From Pseudoalteromonas fuliginea (lineage in GTDB: Bacteria > Pseudomonadota > Gammaproteobacteria > Enterobacterales > Alteromonadaceae): a DNA stretch of 64,000 nucleotides. Shown one piece after another: positions 45,254 to 54,354 of this stretch. The DNA is taken from NCBI RefSeq assembly GCF_000690055.1, contig NZ_JJNZ01000007.1, positions 62,001 through 126,000 on the forward strand, read 5' to 3'. A program made the translations under genes and the position numbers. The stretch's first letter is position 1; each line of letters begins with the position of its first letter. Under the pieces are notes generated by a model. That model worked only from the letters and a program-made list of their open reading frames with translations. It was not told where the DNA came from and did not search any database.

Positions 45254-46093
45254 ATGAACTTAAAATTAACCAACAACGTGATTACTTTTTTATTAGCGAG
45301 TAGCTTTTTGTTACTTGGCTTATCGTTTGCGTTAGGAGCAAACCCTAATACGTTAACGGCTACGTTTAGTTTTTATGGCGTTGATTCGCTAATGTCTGTA
45401 TCTGCGTTAGGTTTAATTAGTGGCTCATTTATGGTTGCTCTAGCGTTTGCCACCGTGCTCGCTCGCCTTAAACTAATGAAACCTACGCCAGCACTTTTAC
45501 TTGCAGCAATTATAAGTTTAGTTGCATTACTTACCTTGTTTGCCAGTAACCGTTGGATGGCGCAACTTGGTGGCTTTCCAATCATTGGTAGCGGGCAGGG
45601 CATAATTAAATACTTTGCTGTAGTGCCTTTGTATGTATTTTTGTTTTATAAAGACAAACTTACCGACAAACAACACGTACTTTTAAACTTTATACCGGTT
45701 GCTATGGTTTTATTGTGGATTGGCGGCATGAAGTTTTATGAATTTGAAGCAAAAGGCATTGTAAGTTTAGTAGAAACCTCACCGTTTATGTCGTGGTTAT
45801 ACACGGTATTTAGCGTACAAGGCGCGTCTAACGTGATTGGCGGGTTTGATGTATTATTTGCTGTGTTATTGGGCTTAGGGCTATTTTTAAATAATAAAAA
45901 GCTAATTATTGTAAGTGGCTTAGCGTGTTTAAGCGTATTTATGATGACCCAAACATTCTTAATTACCGCCACCGGTGCATTTAGCTCTTCCACTTTATTG
46001 GATCGTTTAGGGCAATTTGTAATTAAAGATTTGTGGTATATAGCCAACCTTGTTGTTATTGCTTTTTTAATGGTTTTTAAACCGACTAAATAA
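45254..46093 (+). CDS. DUF417 / RclC-like inner-membrane protein
   Basis: 279 residues with seven to eight membrane segments. The middle, VLLWIGGMKFYEFEAKGIVSLVETSPFMSWLY and the late QTFLITATGAF, match the YkgB/RclC family, whose E. coli member contributes to survival of reactive chlorine. Here there is an additional N-terminal membrane pair block (~1-110), making it longer than the ~195-residue usual form. The rof-like gene follows within 10 bp. Confidence 0.6.
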   Translation: MNLKLTNNVITFLLASSFLLLGLSFALGANPNTLTATFSFYGVDSLMSVSALGLISGSFMVALAFATVLARLKLMKPTPALLLAAIISLVALLTLFASNRWMAQLGGFPIIGSGQGIIKYFAVVPLYVFLFYKDKLTDKQHVLLNFIPVAMVLLWIGGMKFYEFEAKGIVSLVETSPFMSWLYTVFSVQGASNVIGGFDVLFAVLLGLGLFLNNKKLIIVSGLACLSVFMMTQTFLITATGAFSSSTLLDRLGQFVIKDLWYIANLVVIAFLMVFKPTK

Positions 46094-46103
46094 AGAGGAC
46101 GTT

Positions 46104-46355
46104 ATGATCAGTTGCAACCAATACGACTACATCGAAATTGCTTGTATGCACCATTTAAGCATTGAGCTTATATTAAAAAATGGTGATGGTGTATGCGGGA
46201 TAGCAACTGACACAAAGCGCAATGCTAATAGAGACGAATGCATAGTTGTTAGTGTAAATAGCGAGTTGCAACTCATTGTGCTCACTACAATTAGTATACT
46301 TAAAGCGCGTGAGAAAAACCCATACTTTGATCATGTGAATTTTGAAGTAAAGTAA
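46104..46355 (+). CDS. rof: Rho-binding antiterminator (Rof/YaeO family)
   Basis: 83 residues, ATG with GAGGACG upstream. YDYIEIACMHHLSIELILKNGD and CIVVSVNSELQLIVLTTISIL follow the Rof pattern (Y-D-x-L-E-x-A-C-x-H-H). The family binds Rho and inhibits termination. Directly follows the RclC-like gene; no functional tie is known. Confidence 0.75.
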   Translation: MISCNQYDYIEIACMHHLSIELILKNGDGVCGIATDTKRNANRDECIVVSVNSELQLIVLTTISILKAREKNPYFDHVNFEVK

Positions 46356-46854
46356 ATACCTCACTCATTCGTTTTTATCATAAATATCTCAGCGAGTCTG
46401 TATCAATCAATATGTTTATGGCTCGCTTATCTAACCAATGCTTTAGCTAATTACGTGCTAAATACATAAAGCCAAAATTTTCCTATTACTTTCTTTTATT
46501 CTTTACTCGAGTTTTTCCACCGAACAAGTCTAAACGCCAACTATTAAAGCGTATAAAAATGCTAAACCAGTATAAGTAAGCCTCAATAAGCCTTAACTAG
46601 CCCTTAGTATCCGTCCGTTTGTTAATTATGGTCTAAAGGTAGCTACATAAATAAAGCTCTATTTTTGTTTTGTCCAATAACATTATTAAACACCGTTTTG
46701 GTGAAAAAATTACAAAGGGTTTTTTGTAACATATTTAATTACTTGTTTACACTGAAGTTGTTTAGTGGAATTATTGAACACTGTAATATACGCCGTTTTG
46801 GGGCGTTATAACTCTCAAAGTGTTGTTCAATAAGTTATACGTTTAGGAGGTTTG
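46356..46854. other. Gene-free region before the orphan zinc-finger gene
   Basis: No gene recognised. A short hairpin ACGCC/GGGCGT is at 46793-46808, followed by TATAACTC and a strong AGGAGG just before the next start. I compared the end with integron attC rules and did not find matching core sites. Confidence 0.35.
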
Positions 46855-47688
46855 GTGAACGGAATCTGTGCATTGTGTACGAAATCAGCGAAGCTTAAAG
46901 ATAGTCACTTTATGCCTAAAGCTGTTTACCGATCAATTAGTAAAGGTTTCCCTGAACACGGAAAAAACATTGTTGTGATTAATGGTTCTAATAAATCAGC
47001 AGCCTATACTGACAAGCAAGCTAAAAAGTATTTACTTTGTGAGCGTTGTGAATTGAAATTCTCCAAAAATGGGGAAGATAAAGTAATATCTTTTATGGCT
47101 CGTCCTAACGGTTTTAAACTAGCTACAAAGATAAAAAAGTTTAAAACGTTGTCTCATGTAAAAGATGAAATATGGTATTTTCCACCAAGCGACGAAATAG
47201 CGTTTAATTTCATGTACTTTGCTGTAAGCATTGCTTGGAGGTTGTCTGCAACAGATTGGAGTGGGTTCGGTATTCCTGATACAAAGAATTCAATTCGTGA
47301 AGAAAGCATGATTGCTTTTTCAGATTACCTATTAGGAAATACTGAACTTCCTGCAAATACTTATCTAGCTGTATATGTTGATAATCAAATAGTAGATACA
47401 CCATCAATGGGCTTTCCAACTATTAAAAATCATGATGGCTATCAACATATAGTGTTTAACATTCCTGGTCTAAAACTAAGCCTGTTAGCAGGCAAAAATC
47501 CAGGAGCGGGTATTAGAGAAACATTCTCTATTAATACAACTAACGTGTATTTTGTTAGTCGTAGTTTAAAAACACACCCTGATTATCATTTTATGGTTAA
47601 CTTTTTAAAAAATGAATCAGTTGCAAAGGGTCGGTTACTGAAAGAGCGTATCAAACACGTAACAACACGCCCTGAGGTGGACGACTAG
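46855..47688 (+). CDS. Orphan protein with HNH-like zinc-binding N-terminus
   Basis: 277 residues from GTG 46855; the AGGAGG lies 4 bp upstream, and TTG 46852 would be even closer. N-terminus ICALCTKSAKLKDSHFMPKAVYR then YLLCERCELKFSKNGE: two Cys-x2-Cys pairs with an SHF(I/M)PK motif between, as in HNH-like zinc-bound proteins. A conserved late stretch is YHFMVNFLKNES. No catalytic H-N-H is certain. It stands alone between ~500-bp gene-free flanks, with base use slightly different from neighbours, so it may be a mobile or defence gene. Function unknown. Confidence 0.55.
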   Translation: MNGICALCTKSAKLKDSHFMPKAVYRSISKGFPEHGKNIVVINGSNKSAAYTDKQAKKYLLCERCELKFSKNGEDKVISFMARPNGFKLATKIKKFKTLSHVKDEIWYFPPSDEIAFNFMYFAVSIAWRLSATDWSGFGIPDTKNSIREESMIAFSDYLLGNTELPANTYLAVYVDNQIVDTPSMGFPTIKNHDGYQHIVFNIPGLKLSLLAGKNPGAGIRETFSINTTNVYFVSRSLKTHPDYHFMVNFLKNESVAKGRLLKERIKHVTTRPEVDD

Positions 47689-48157
47689 TCAAATTTAGCT
47701 ATTAATTGCAAATTTTAAAAGTGGTGAGCCTCTTTGTTTTTCAACACTTAAATGTAATCCTTATCGATTTAAATACCAGAGTTCTATATAGGCTTACCCT
47801 TCACTTTTTACTGCTTATTATACGCTTTAGCCCAAATCAACTATGTAACTACAACGAATAGAAAAACCAGCCACTCTACAAATATTTGCCTTGGAATAGT
47901 GGGCAACTAAAACCTAAATATATCCATACCTCTTGATGGCTTCGTCCAATAAATTGCGCTATCCCCGCTTATTTTCACTTCAGCGATATCATCAAACGCG
48001 CCGCCCCTAAAAAGATTAACTAAGAGTTAAATAACAATACTTTAGTAAACGCTAGTTCATATTACGTCACGTAATATCTATACAGAACTTTAAGTTAAAC
48101 ATACGTTCGTGCAGCGTTCCCATTTTTATTTGACTCAATTTATTGGACATTCTTTTT
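47689..48157. other. Gene-free region with a 19-bp palindrome before opgG
   Basis: No gene seen. A perfect inverted repeat ATATTACGT-C-ACGTAATAT lies at 48059-48077, 81 bp before the opgG start, and is a candidate operator. Confidence 0.6.
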
Positions 48158-49696
48158 ATGAAATTAAAGTTATTTATCGCAATTATTTTTAGCACTTCGA
48201 TGTCGTCTTACGCGACAGAAGCAGTAGATAAAACGGAGTTTTCATTCGAAGACTTAAAAGCCCTAGCAAAAGCCTCAGCCAAAAAGCCCTATACGCTAAC
48301 TAAGGTGCCAGCCCCTGAGCTTATCGATAAAATTACGTATGACGAACATTGGAAAATACGTTTTAAAGAAGATGAAACTTTATATCCAAGTGGAAAAAAG
48401 GCACCTGTACAATTATTTTACCCTGGGCGATATTTTCCAGAGCCAGTAAGTATTTACATCAGAGACGATGAAAATCAGGTACAAAATGTACCTTTTAGTA
48501 ATGACGTTTTTGATATGCCTGATGACAGCCCAGCTCACGATCTCCCAGAGGGGTTTGGATTTGCAGGCTTTAGAATAATGCGCCCAGATATGAAACCAGA
48601 TTGGATATCTTTTTTAGGCGCGTCTTATTTTCGTACCGACGGGCCAGAGGGGCAATATGGACTGTCGGCTCGAGGTATTGCAATTAATACGGGCATGAAT
48701 CAGCCAGAAGAATTTCCGCGCTTTTCTGCATTTTGGATTGGCCCCGCAGAGAAAAAAGGTGAAAGTGTGTCTGTTTGGGCATTGCTTGAAGGGCCTTCTA
48801 TCACTGGTGCTTATCGATTTGGTTTAAGTAAAGATAACAAAGAAGCCAAAGGCCATATTACCTCTGTAACGGCTAATTTGTATATGCGCGCCGATGTTGA
48901 ACGCTTAGGCGTAGCACCGTTAACCAGTATGTATTGGTACTCACAAAAAGATAAAACAGAAGCTAAAGATTGGCGCCCAGAAATTCACGACAGCGATGGC
49001 CTAGCTATTCACACAGGATCGGGCCAATACGTTTGGCGCCCATTAAATAATCCTCAGTCGGTGTCGACCAATAGCTTTATTGATGAGAACCCAAAAGGGT
49101 TTGGTTTAATCCAAAGAGATCGTGACTTTAATAACTACCAAGACGATGGCGTATTTTACAATAAGCGTTCATCAGCGTGGATTAAACCTACTGACGATTG
49201 GGGCAAAGGCGCAGTACAGTTAATAGAGATTCCAACAAAAGATGAAACGTTTGACAACATTGTGGCCTATTGGGTGCCCGAAAAAGAGGCGCGCAAAGGT
49301 GATGAGTTTACCTTTTCTTATGATATTGAATGGCGTCCACTCGATCCAAAATCAAAAACGCTTGCAAGCGTTGTAAATACTCGCCAAGGCTTAGGCGGAA
49401 TTCCCGGCCAGCCTATTCCTGAAGGCGTTAACAAGATGGTGATTGATTTTGAAGGTCCAGTATTTAAAGGCTTAGATAACAAAAGTGGTATAAAGCCGAT
49501 TGTTGAAGCCAGCAACGGTGAAATACTAGAACCTATTGGAGTTTATCCGGTAGTTGGTACAAACCAATGGCGATTAGCGTTTGACTACAAACAAGCTAAC
49601 AACAATCCGGTGAACATACGCGCGTATTTAGTTGATAAAAATGATGAAGCTATAACTGAAACATGGGTAAGTGATGCAAAGGTAACGATTAAATAA
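48158..49696 (+). CDS. opgG: Periplasmic glucan biosynthesis protein OpgG/MdoG
   Basis: ATG 48158 gives a standard Sec signal peptide (LFIAIIFSTSMSSYA), better than the earlier TTG; ~512 residues. Family features: FSFEDLKALAKASAKKPY, LFYPGRYFPEPVSIY, GFGFAGFRIMRP, FLGASYFRTDGPEGQYGLSARGIAI, and NPKGFGLIQRDRDFNNYQDD. A Sec rather than Tat signal favours OpgG over OpgD. It acts in the periplasm on osmoregulated beta-glucan backbone. The usual partner glucosyltransferase OpgH is not next to it. Confidence 0.9.
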   Translation: MKLKLFIAIIFSTSMSSYATEAVDKTEFSFEDLKALAKASAKKPYTLTKVPAPELIDKITYDEHWKIRFKEDETLYPSGKKAPVQLFYPGRYFPEPVSIYIRDDENQVQNVPFSNDVFDMPDDSPAHDLPEGFGFAGFRIMRPDMKPDWISFLGASYFRTDGPEGQYGLSARGIAINTGMNQPEEFPRFSAFWIGPAEKKGESVSVWALLEGPSITGAYRFGLSKDNKEAKGHITSVTANLYMRADVERLGVAPLTSMYWYSQKDKTEAKDWRPEIHDSDGLAIHTGSGQYVWRPLNNPQSVSTNSFIDENPKGFGLIQRDRDFNNYQDDGVFYNKRSSAWIKPTDDWGKGAVQLIEIPTKDETFDNIVAYWVPEKEARKGDEFTFSYDIEWRPLDPKSKTLASVVNTRQGLGGIPGQPIPEGVNKMVIDFEGPVFKGLDNKSGIKPIVEASNGEILEPIGVYPVVGTNQWRLAFDYKQANNNPVNIRAYLVDKNDEAITETWVSDAKVTIK

Positions 49697-49919
49697 GCAT
49701 TAAAGTAAAACGGGTGGCTATATTTTGATTTTCTGTCAATTATAGCCACCATAATGTCTTTTAAAACGCCAATCAAAACACCATTAAAACTCCCTTTTAT
49801 ATCCCACGTAAAATACAGTAATCGATTGAATCAAAATATGAACTCGGCTATGGTTTGTTTATCAATAAAAATAAAAAAACGAGTTAACCTGCAGCTTGTT
49901 AGTTGTTTTGAGGGATTGT

Positions 49920-50282
49920 ATGTTTTTTTTGAGTAAATTATGTTGTTGGGAGCGAGGCCGACAAAAATCAGGCTACGATAAAATGTTGATTTGTGGTGCT
50001 ACGTGGCCAATTAAATTTGATACATATTTGCTTAAATTCCCACAAGGAAGTGAAATAGCACCACACACAGACAAAGTTGAATCTGGTAAACACTATCGAT
50101 TGAATATAGTGCTTAAAAAAGCAGATTTAGGTGGTGAGTTTATTTGCAGTGATCCGATATTTGAAACAAAGCGAGTTAAGCTATTCCGCCCTGATGTAAG
50201 TGAGCATCAGGTATCAAAAGTTATAAAAGGTAATAGATATTTACTCAGCATTGGGTGGATAAAAGGGGGCTCTAAATGCTAG
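49920..50282 (+). CDS. Small 2OG-Fe(II) oxygenase-like protein
   Basis: I start at ATG 49920 with AGGG upstream; ~120 residues. TYLLKFPQGSEIAPHTDKVESGKHYRLNIVLK supplies the H-x-D iron pair, SEHQVSKV the distal His and GNRYLLSIGW the 2-oxoglutarate Arg, the minimal core of prolyl-hydroxylase-like enzymes. It is short but complete in core. It overlaps the following DUF1272 gene by 7 bp. Confidence 0.75.
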   Translation: MFFLSKLCCWERGRQKSGYDKMLICGATWPIKFDTYLLKFPQGSEIAPHTDKVESGKHYRLNIVLKKADLGGEFICSDPIFETKRVKLFRPDVSEHQVSKVIKGNRYLLSIGWIKGGSKC

Positions 50283-50524
50283 ATTTAAGACCTAATTGTG
50301 AATGTTGTGATAAGAATCTACCTGCACAGTCCACAGAGGCTTTTATTTGTTCATTTGAATGCACATTTTGTTCTGGCTGTGCTCAAACGGTATTAAATAA
50401 CGTGTGCCCAAACTGCTCAGGTAATTTGGTTCAGCGGCCAATTCGCCCTTTGGCTGCACTAAAAGATTACCCAGCATCGACTAAGCGGGTATTAAAAGAA
50501 AGTGGTTGTGCGCCAAACACATAA
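50276..50524 (+). CDS. DUF1272 small Cys-rich protein
   Basis: 82 residues with LRPNCECCDKNLP, FICSFECTFCSGCA and CPNCSGNLVQRPIRP, matching the DUF1272 pattern, which probably binds zinc. ATG 50276 overlaps the oxygenase stop. Function unknown. Confidence 0.85.
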   Translation: MLDLRPNCECCDKNLPAQSTEAFICSFECTFCSGCAQTVLNNVCPNCSGNLVQRPIRPLAALKDYPASTKRVLKESGCAPNT

Positions 50525-50568
50525 GAACACAAAGTATAATAATTACATTTTCTGAATATGGAGATCTG

Positions 50569-50871
50569 ATGAGAAAATCCTTTGAATTTACTATTAAGTC
50601 AATCAAAGTTAAAATAATTAACACTTGGTTTAGTGGTGCTAAATTATATGTGAATGGTGACTTACGAGATACTGACAAAACTTTGTTAGCTATTAGGAAT
50701 AATACTTTACTATCTGCAAATTTAGGTGAGTTGGGTGTTCTCGAAATCAAGCCATTATCGGGTTTAATTACCGTCGAAATGGATGCATATTTGGTTAATG
50801 GTACAAACATTCAACATGTATATAGCTCACATAAACGCCTTAGCCTAAAAGAGCAAAGGGCAGCTCGATAA
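50569..50871 (+). CDS. Small hypothetical protein (100 aa)
   Basis: ATG 50569 with GGAG upstream (the longer frame from 50506 overlaps the DUF1272 gene and lacks a ribosome site). About 100 residues, Lys/Ser-rich, soluble, with beta-strand-like alternation (KVKIINTWFSGAKLYVNG, GLITVEMDAYLVNG). No family recognised. It ends in a terminator at 50920-50946. Confidence 0.55.
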   Translation: MRKSFEFTIKSIKVKIINTWFSGAKLYVNGDLRDTDKTLLAIRNNTLLSANLGELGVLEIKPLSGLITVEMDAYLVNGTNIQHVYSSHKRLSLKEQRAAR

Positions 50872-50919
50872 AGCTACTTTAAATAACGTATATTTCTGCA
50901 TTTACCTGCCTTCAGTAAT

Positions 50920-50946
50920 AACCTCCAAATGACTTTGAGGAGGTTT
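50920..50946. terminator. Hairpin between convergent genes
   Basis: AACCTCC (50920-50926) and GGAGGTT (50939-50945) close a stem; a second palindrome ACCAAGT/ACTTGGT is at 50960-50979. Between genes ending at 50871 (+) and 50999 (-). Confidence 0.65.
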
Positions 50947-50998
50947 AAGCCCCTAAGCATACCAAGTTAATATACTTGGTTTACTCGATTACCTTAAA

Positions 50999-52282
50999 TC
51001 ACTCACACTCTTTCACATAAAGTAAAAGCGCGCTGTACATTACACTTAGTGCCTTTGTTACATCGCTGTCGATAACCGCTTCTGCTGGGTGATGGCTTAT
51101 ACCGCCAGGGCTGCGTATAAACAACATGCCAACGGGGCAAATTGGAGCGATTGCCATTGCATCGTGCCCTGCGCCTGAGGCAAGTGAAGGTGATGTTTGG
51201 TTATTGAGTTTACATGCGCTTGAGAACAAATGCTGGATAGTGGTGTCGCACGCTACGGCATCGGCGGCATGCGTCCACTGCCAATCAAGCGTTAAATTGC
51301 GTTTGCTTGCTATAGATTGTGCGCTGCTTTGTATGGCGCTTAGTAAGTTAGCGAGATCGGTGTCGCTTTGTGCGCGTGCGTCTAGGCTTATGGTTGTTTT
51401 GCCTGCAATCACGTTTGTAGCCCCAGGGCGAGACTGTATTTTCCCTACGGTGGCAACTTCGCCATTTTTAGCATTACTTGCTAGTTTTTCAATTTCGGTT
51501 ATTAATTCAGCGCAGCCTGCTAGTGAATCCTGCCTCAAGTTCATTGGGGTTGTACCCGCATGACCGCTTTGGCCTGTTAGGGTAAGCATGGCGCGCTTTG
51601 CTCCTGCGATTGCAGTTACAACCCCTAACGCCTGATTAACCGATTCGAGTACAGGACCTTGTTCAATATGAGTTTCCCAGTAACCTAGTAATTCGTTTTT
51701 GTTTAGTGCGGCCTTTGCATAGTCGTTGGGATTTAAACCAAAGTCCAGCATGGCTTGGCGCATAGTTATGCCGTTTGTGTCTTGTATATTTAGCCACTGT
51801 GGGTCAAATTCGTTAGCGAGGGCTTTTGAGCCAATTAAAGTTGTGGCAAAGCGGGTGCCTTCTTCATCGCAAAAGCCCACTACATCTAAATGAAAGGGCA
51901 GGTCGAGCTTTAACTTATGTGCAAGCGCTGCAATTTCTATCCCCAGTAGTACACCTAAAATACCATCAAACGCACCTGCGTTTGGTACTGTGTCGAGGTG
52001 CGATCCTATAATTAAACGTTTAGCATGTGGGTTTGATGATTTAAGCCGCCCCCAAAGGTTGCCCACTTCGTCTTGCCACGATTGCATGCCTGCCTCAACC
52101 ATCCACGATGCAGTAACAGCGTTACACTCTTTGTGCTCTTTTGATAAGTACACGCGGTGAATACCGCCTTGCATTTGCGATAGTGCGCTGAGAGTTTTAC
52201 AGCGAGATAAAGCGCGTGTTGCGTATTCATCAGCAAGCTCTTTATCTAATAAAGGGCTGTGTTGTGGGCTTACAATCGTCAT
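50999..52282 (-). CDS. allC: Allantoate amidohydrolase-type M20 hydrolase
   Basis: 427 residues of the M20/M40 carbamoylase group. Metal and active-site motifs: IGSHLDTVPNAGAFDGILGVL, DEEGTRFATT, THIEQGPVLE, SGHAGTTPM and SGAGHDAMAI. The family covers allantoate amidohydrolase, ureidoglycolate hydrolase and N-carbamoyl amino acid hydrolases; being in the purine cluster, next to a PucG-like aminotransferase, favours allantoate to ureidoglycine plus ammonia and CO2. Mn-dependent by family. Confidence 0.85.
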   Translation of the reverse strand: MTIVSPQHSPLLDKELADEYATRALSRCKTLSALSQMQGGIHRVYLSKEHKECNAVTASWMVEAGMQSWQDEVGNLWGRLKSSNPHAKRLIIGSHLDTVPNAGAFDGILGVLLGIEIAALAHKLKLDLPFHLDVVGFCDEEGTRFATTLIGSKALANEFDPQWLNIQDTNGITMRQAMLDFGLNPNDYAKAALNKNELLGYWETHIEQGPVLESVNQALGVVTAIAGAKRAMLTLTGQSGHAGTTPMNLRQDSLAGCAELITEIEKLASNAKNGEVATVGKIQSRPGATNVIAGKTTISLDARAQSDTDLANLLSAIQSSAQSIASKRNLTLDWQWTHAADAVACDTTIQHLFSSACKLNNQTSPSLASGAGHDAMAIAPICPVGMLFIRSPGGISHHPAEAVIDSDVTKALSVMYSALLLYVKECE

Positions 52283-52296
52283 GCTAAATCCTTTTT

Positions 52297-53526
52297 TTAT
52301 TTATAGTGAGCAAGGGCGGCAATGGCGGCTTCGCCTTTAGGGCCTTTGTAACCGTTGGCATGTAGGCAAGCGTCTAAGCTTGCAAGTGTTTGTAATACAG
52401 CATCTTTTCGGGCGTTGTAGCCCATAGTGCCAATACGCCAAATTTTTCCATGCAATGGGCCAAACGAGGTGCCAATTTCTATTCCGAAATCGGTTAGCAT
52501 TTGTCCGCGTACGTGATCGGCATTAATGCCCTCGGGTATATACACACCCAGTACGTTGTTCATTTTATGTGTTAAATCACCAAATACATTTAAGCCGAGC
52601 GCTTGAATGCCTGTTAGCATGGCATCGCCATGTAATTTGTGGCGCGCTACGCAGTTATCCACGCCTTCTTCAATAACAATGCGAGCACATTCTGAGGCGC
52701 AATACAGCATGCTGGTGGCTTCGGTGTGGTGGTTAAGGCGCTCCTCCCCCCAGTAATTCATGATCATGCCTAAATCAAAGTAGTTTGAGCGTACAAATGG
52801 CTCGGTGCCGTCGGTATGCTCCGCTGTACGAATACCCGCCTCTACTTTTTTACGTTTTTGGATCCAATCAGCGCATTTGTCGCTCAGTGTTAATGGCGCT
52901 GATCCAGAAGGTCCGCCTAAACACTTTTGCAGACCAACCGAAAGTGCATCGAGTTTCCACTCATCGGCAGGAAGTTCGTTACCCACAATAGAGGCGGTAG
53001 CATCACAATAAAATAGTACATCGTGCTTTTGGCAAATATCGCCAATATGCTCAAGAGGTTGGTTCATGGTGGTGGATGTATCGCCTTGTACCATAGCAAG
53101 TACATGGGGTTTTACATCAACAATAGCTTTTTCGATTTGTTCGGGCGTAAACACTTCGCCCCACGGTACTTCTATTGTGTGCACCTTTGCGCCAACGCGT
53201 TCTGCTATTTCAGCAAGTAGGTGGCCAAAGCGCCCCATAATTGGCACAAGTACTTTATCGCCTGGGCGTAAAATTGAGCATAACACGGCTTCAATCCCTG
53301 CGCGCGATGTGCCATCTATTAGCATGGTCCATTCGTTTTTAGTTTTAAAAATTTCGCGGTAACGTGCCATGGTTTCGTTCATAAAACCGGTCATTACTGG
53401 GTCGTATTGGCCTATAAGCTGCGCCGACATAGCACGTAAAACACGAGGGTCGGCATTAATTGGGCCTGGCCCCATTAATAAACGCTGTGGTGGGTTTAAG
53501 GTTTGAACTTGCGTGTTATTAAACAT
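52297..53526 (-). CDS. pucG: Class V aminotransferase, ureidoglycine-glyoxylate type (PucG-like)
   Basis: 409 residues. The PLP Lys is in SVGLQKCLGGPSG; other marks are MGPGPINADPRVLRAM, DGTSRAGIEAVLCS, HAMV-type QGDTSTTMNQPL and FYCDATASIVGNE. Homologous to PucG, which transfers the amino group of ureidoglycine to glyoxylate giving oxalurate and glycine. Alanine-glyoxylate aminotransferase is the alternative, but context and pairing with the allantoate hydrolase favour PucG. 14 bp from the next gene. Confidence 0.85.
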   Translation of the reverse strand: MFNNTQVQTLNPPQRLLMGPGPINADPRVLRAMSAQLIGQYDPVMTGFMNETMARYREIFKTKNEWTMLIDGTSRAGIEAVLCSILRPGDKVLVPIMGRFGHLLAEIAERVGAKVHTIEVPWGEVFTPEQIEKAIVDVKPHVLAMVQGDTSTTMNQPLEHIGDICQKHDVLFYCDATASIVGNELPADEWKLDALSVGLQKCLGGPSGSAPLTLSDKCADWIQKRKKVEAGIRTAEHTDGTEPFVRSNYFDLGMIMNYWGEERLNHHTEATSMLYCASECARIVIEEGVDNCVARHKLHGDAMLTGIQALGLNVFGDLTHKMNNVLGVYIPEGINADHVRGQMLTDFGIEIGTSFGPLHGKIWRIGTMGYNARKDAVLQTLASLDACLHANGYKGPKGEAAIAALAHYK

Positions 53527-53529
53527 ATT

Positions 53530-54354
53530 TTAGGCTCCCAGAGTCTGAATAAGCATGCGTATGCCGGTTATCATTAATACAACGGCAAAGGCGCGTTTTA
53601 GTTGTTTTTGATCCAGCTTGCTACCAATTTTTACGCCAATAGGCGCAAATAAAATAGTTAGCGGAATAATAAGAAAAAAGGCAGGGAGGTTAACCAATCC
53701 CCACGTACCTAGGGGAGCATCGGTTGGCGTTGTGCCAATACTTAATAAGGTAATAACACCTGGTAGCGCAATCAATAAACCAAAAACGGCCGCAGTTCCT
53801 ACTGCAACATGGGCGCGTACATTAAATGCGTTTAGCATAGGTACGCCAATAGTACCGCCGCCTATGCCAATCATTACCGACAAACCACCTACAATACTTG
53901 CCATAACGCCTTGACCAAATTTACCTGGCAGTTGTTTTACAAGCGCGGGTGCGCCGGCTCTAAATAACATGTTTAAACTGACTAAAATAGCAATACAGGC
54001 AAACATAAGTACCAGTGCATTACCGCGTATTGAGTGCGCTAAGTAGCTGCCTACAACGGCCATAACTAAAATAAATGGTGCCCAGTATTTTATTAGCGCA
54101 AGGTCAATATTCCCTTTGCTATTATGCGAGCGAATAGATGAAAGCGAAGTAGGTACTATGGTTGCAAGTGATGTAGCGGTGGCTATCATCATTGCCGACT
54201 CTGGGCTTACGCCAAAACCTTGCAGTAAAAAATACAGCACAGGGACGATAACAATACCGCCGCCTACACCAAAAAGTCCTGCTAAAATTCCGGCAAAAAT
54301 ACCGGTTGCTATTAAGGCCGCTACTATTGGCCATTGGTTTATTATTTCTGACAT
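53530..54354 (-). CDS. TauE/SafE-family anion exporter
   Basis: 274 residues with about eight membrane segments and the family motifs FAGILAGLFGVGGGIVIVPVL and MIGIGGGTIGVPML, one per half. The family exports sulphonates, sulphite and other small organic anions. Located inside the purine catabolic operon between the GGT-like and PucG-like genes, 3 bp before pucG, so export of oxalate, oxamate or another end-product is plausible. Overlaps the GGT-like gene by 13 bp. Confidence 0.85.
   Translation of the reverse strand: MSEIINQWPIVAALIATGIFAGILAGLFGVGGGIVIVPVLYFLLQGFGVSPESAMMIATATSLATIVPTSLSSIRSHNSKGNIDLALIKYWAPFILVMAVVGSYLAHSIRGNALVLMFACIAILVSLNMLFRAGAPALVKQLPGKFGQGVMASIVGGLSVMIGIGGGTIGVPMLNAFNVRAHVAVGTAAVFGLLIALPGVITLLSIGTTPTDAPLGTWGLVNLPAFFLIIPLTILFAPIGVKIGSKLDQKQLKRAFAVVLMITGIRMLIQTLGA

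Noticed and set aside
46780-46860. Possible integron attC site before the orphan HNH-like gene
   Set aside because: A hairpin and GGGCGTTATA are present, but the paired GTTRRRY/RYYYAAC core sites are not.
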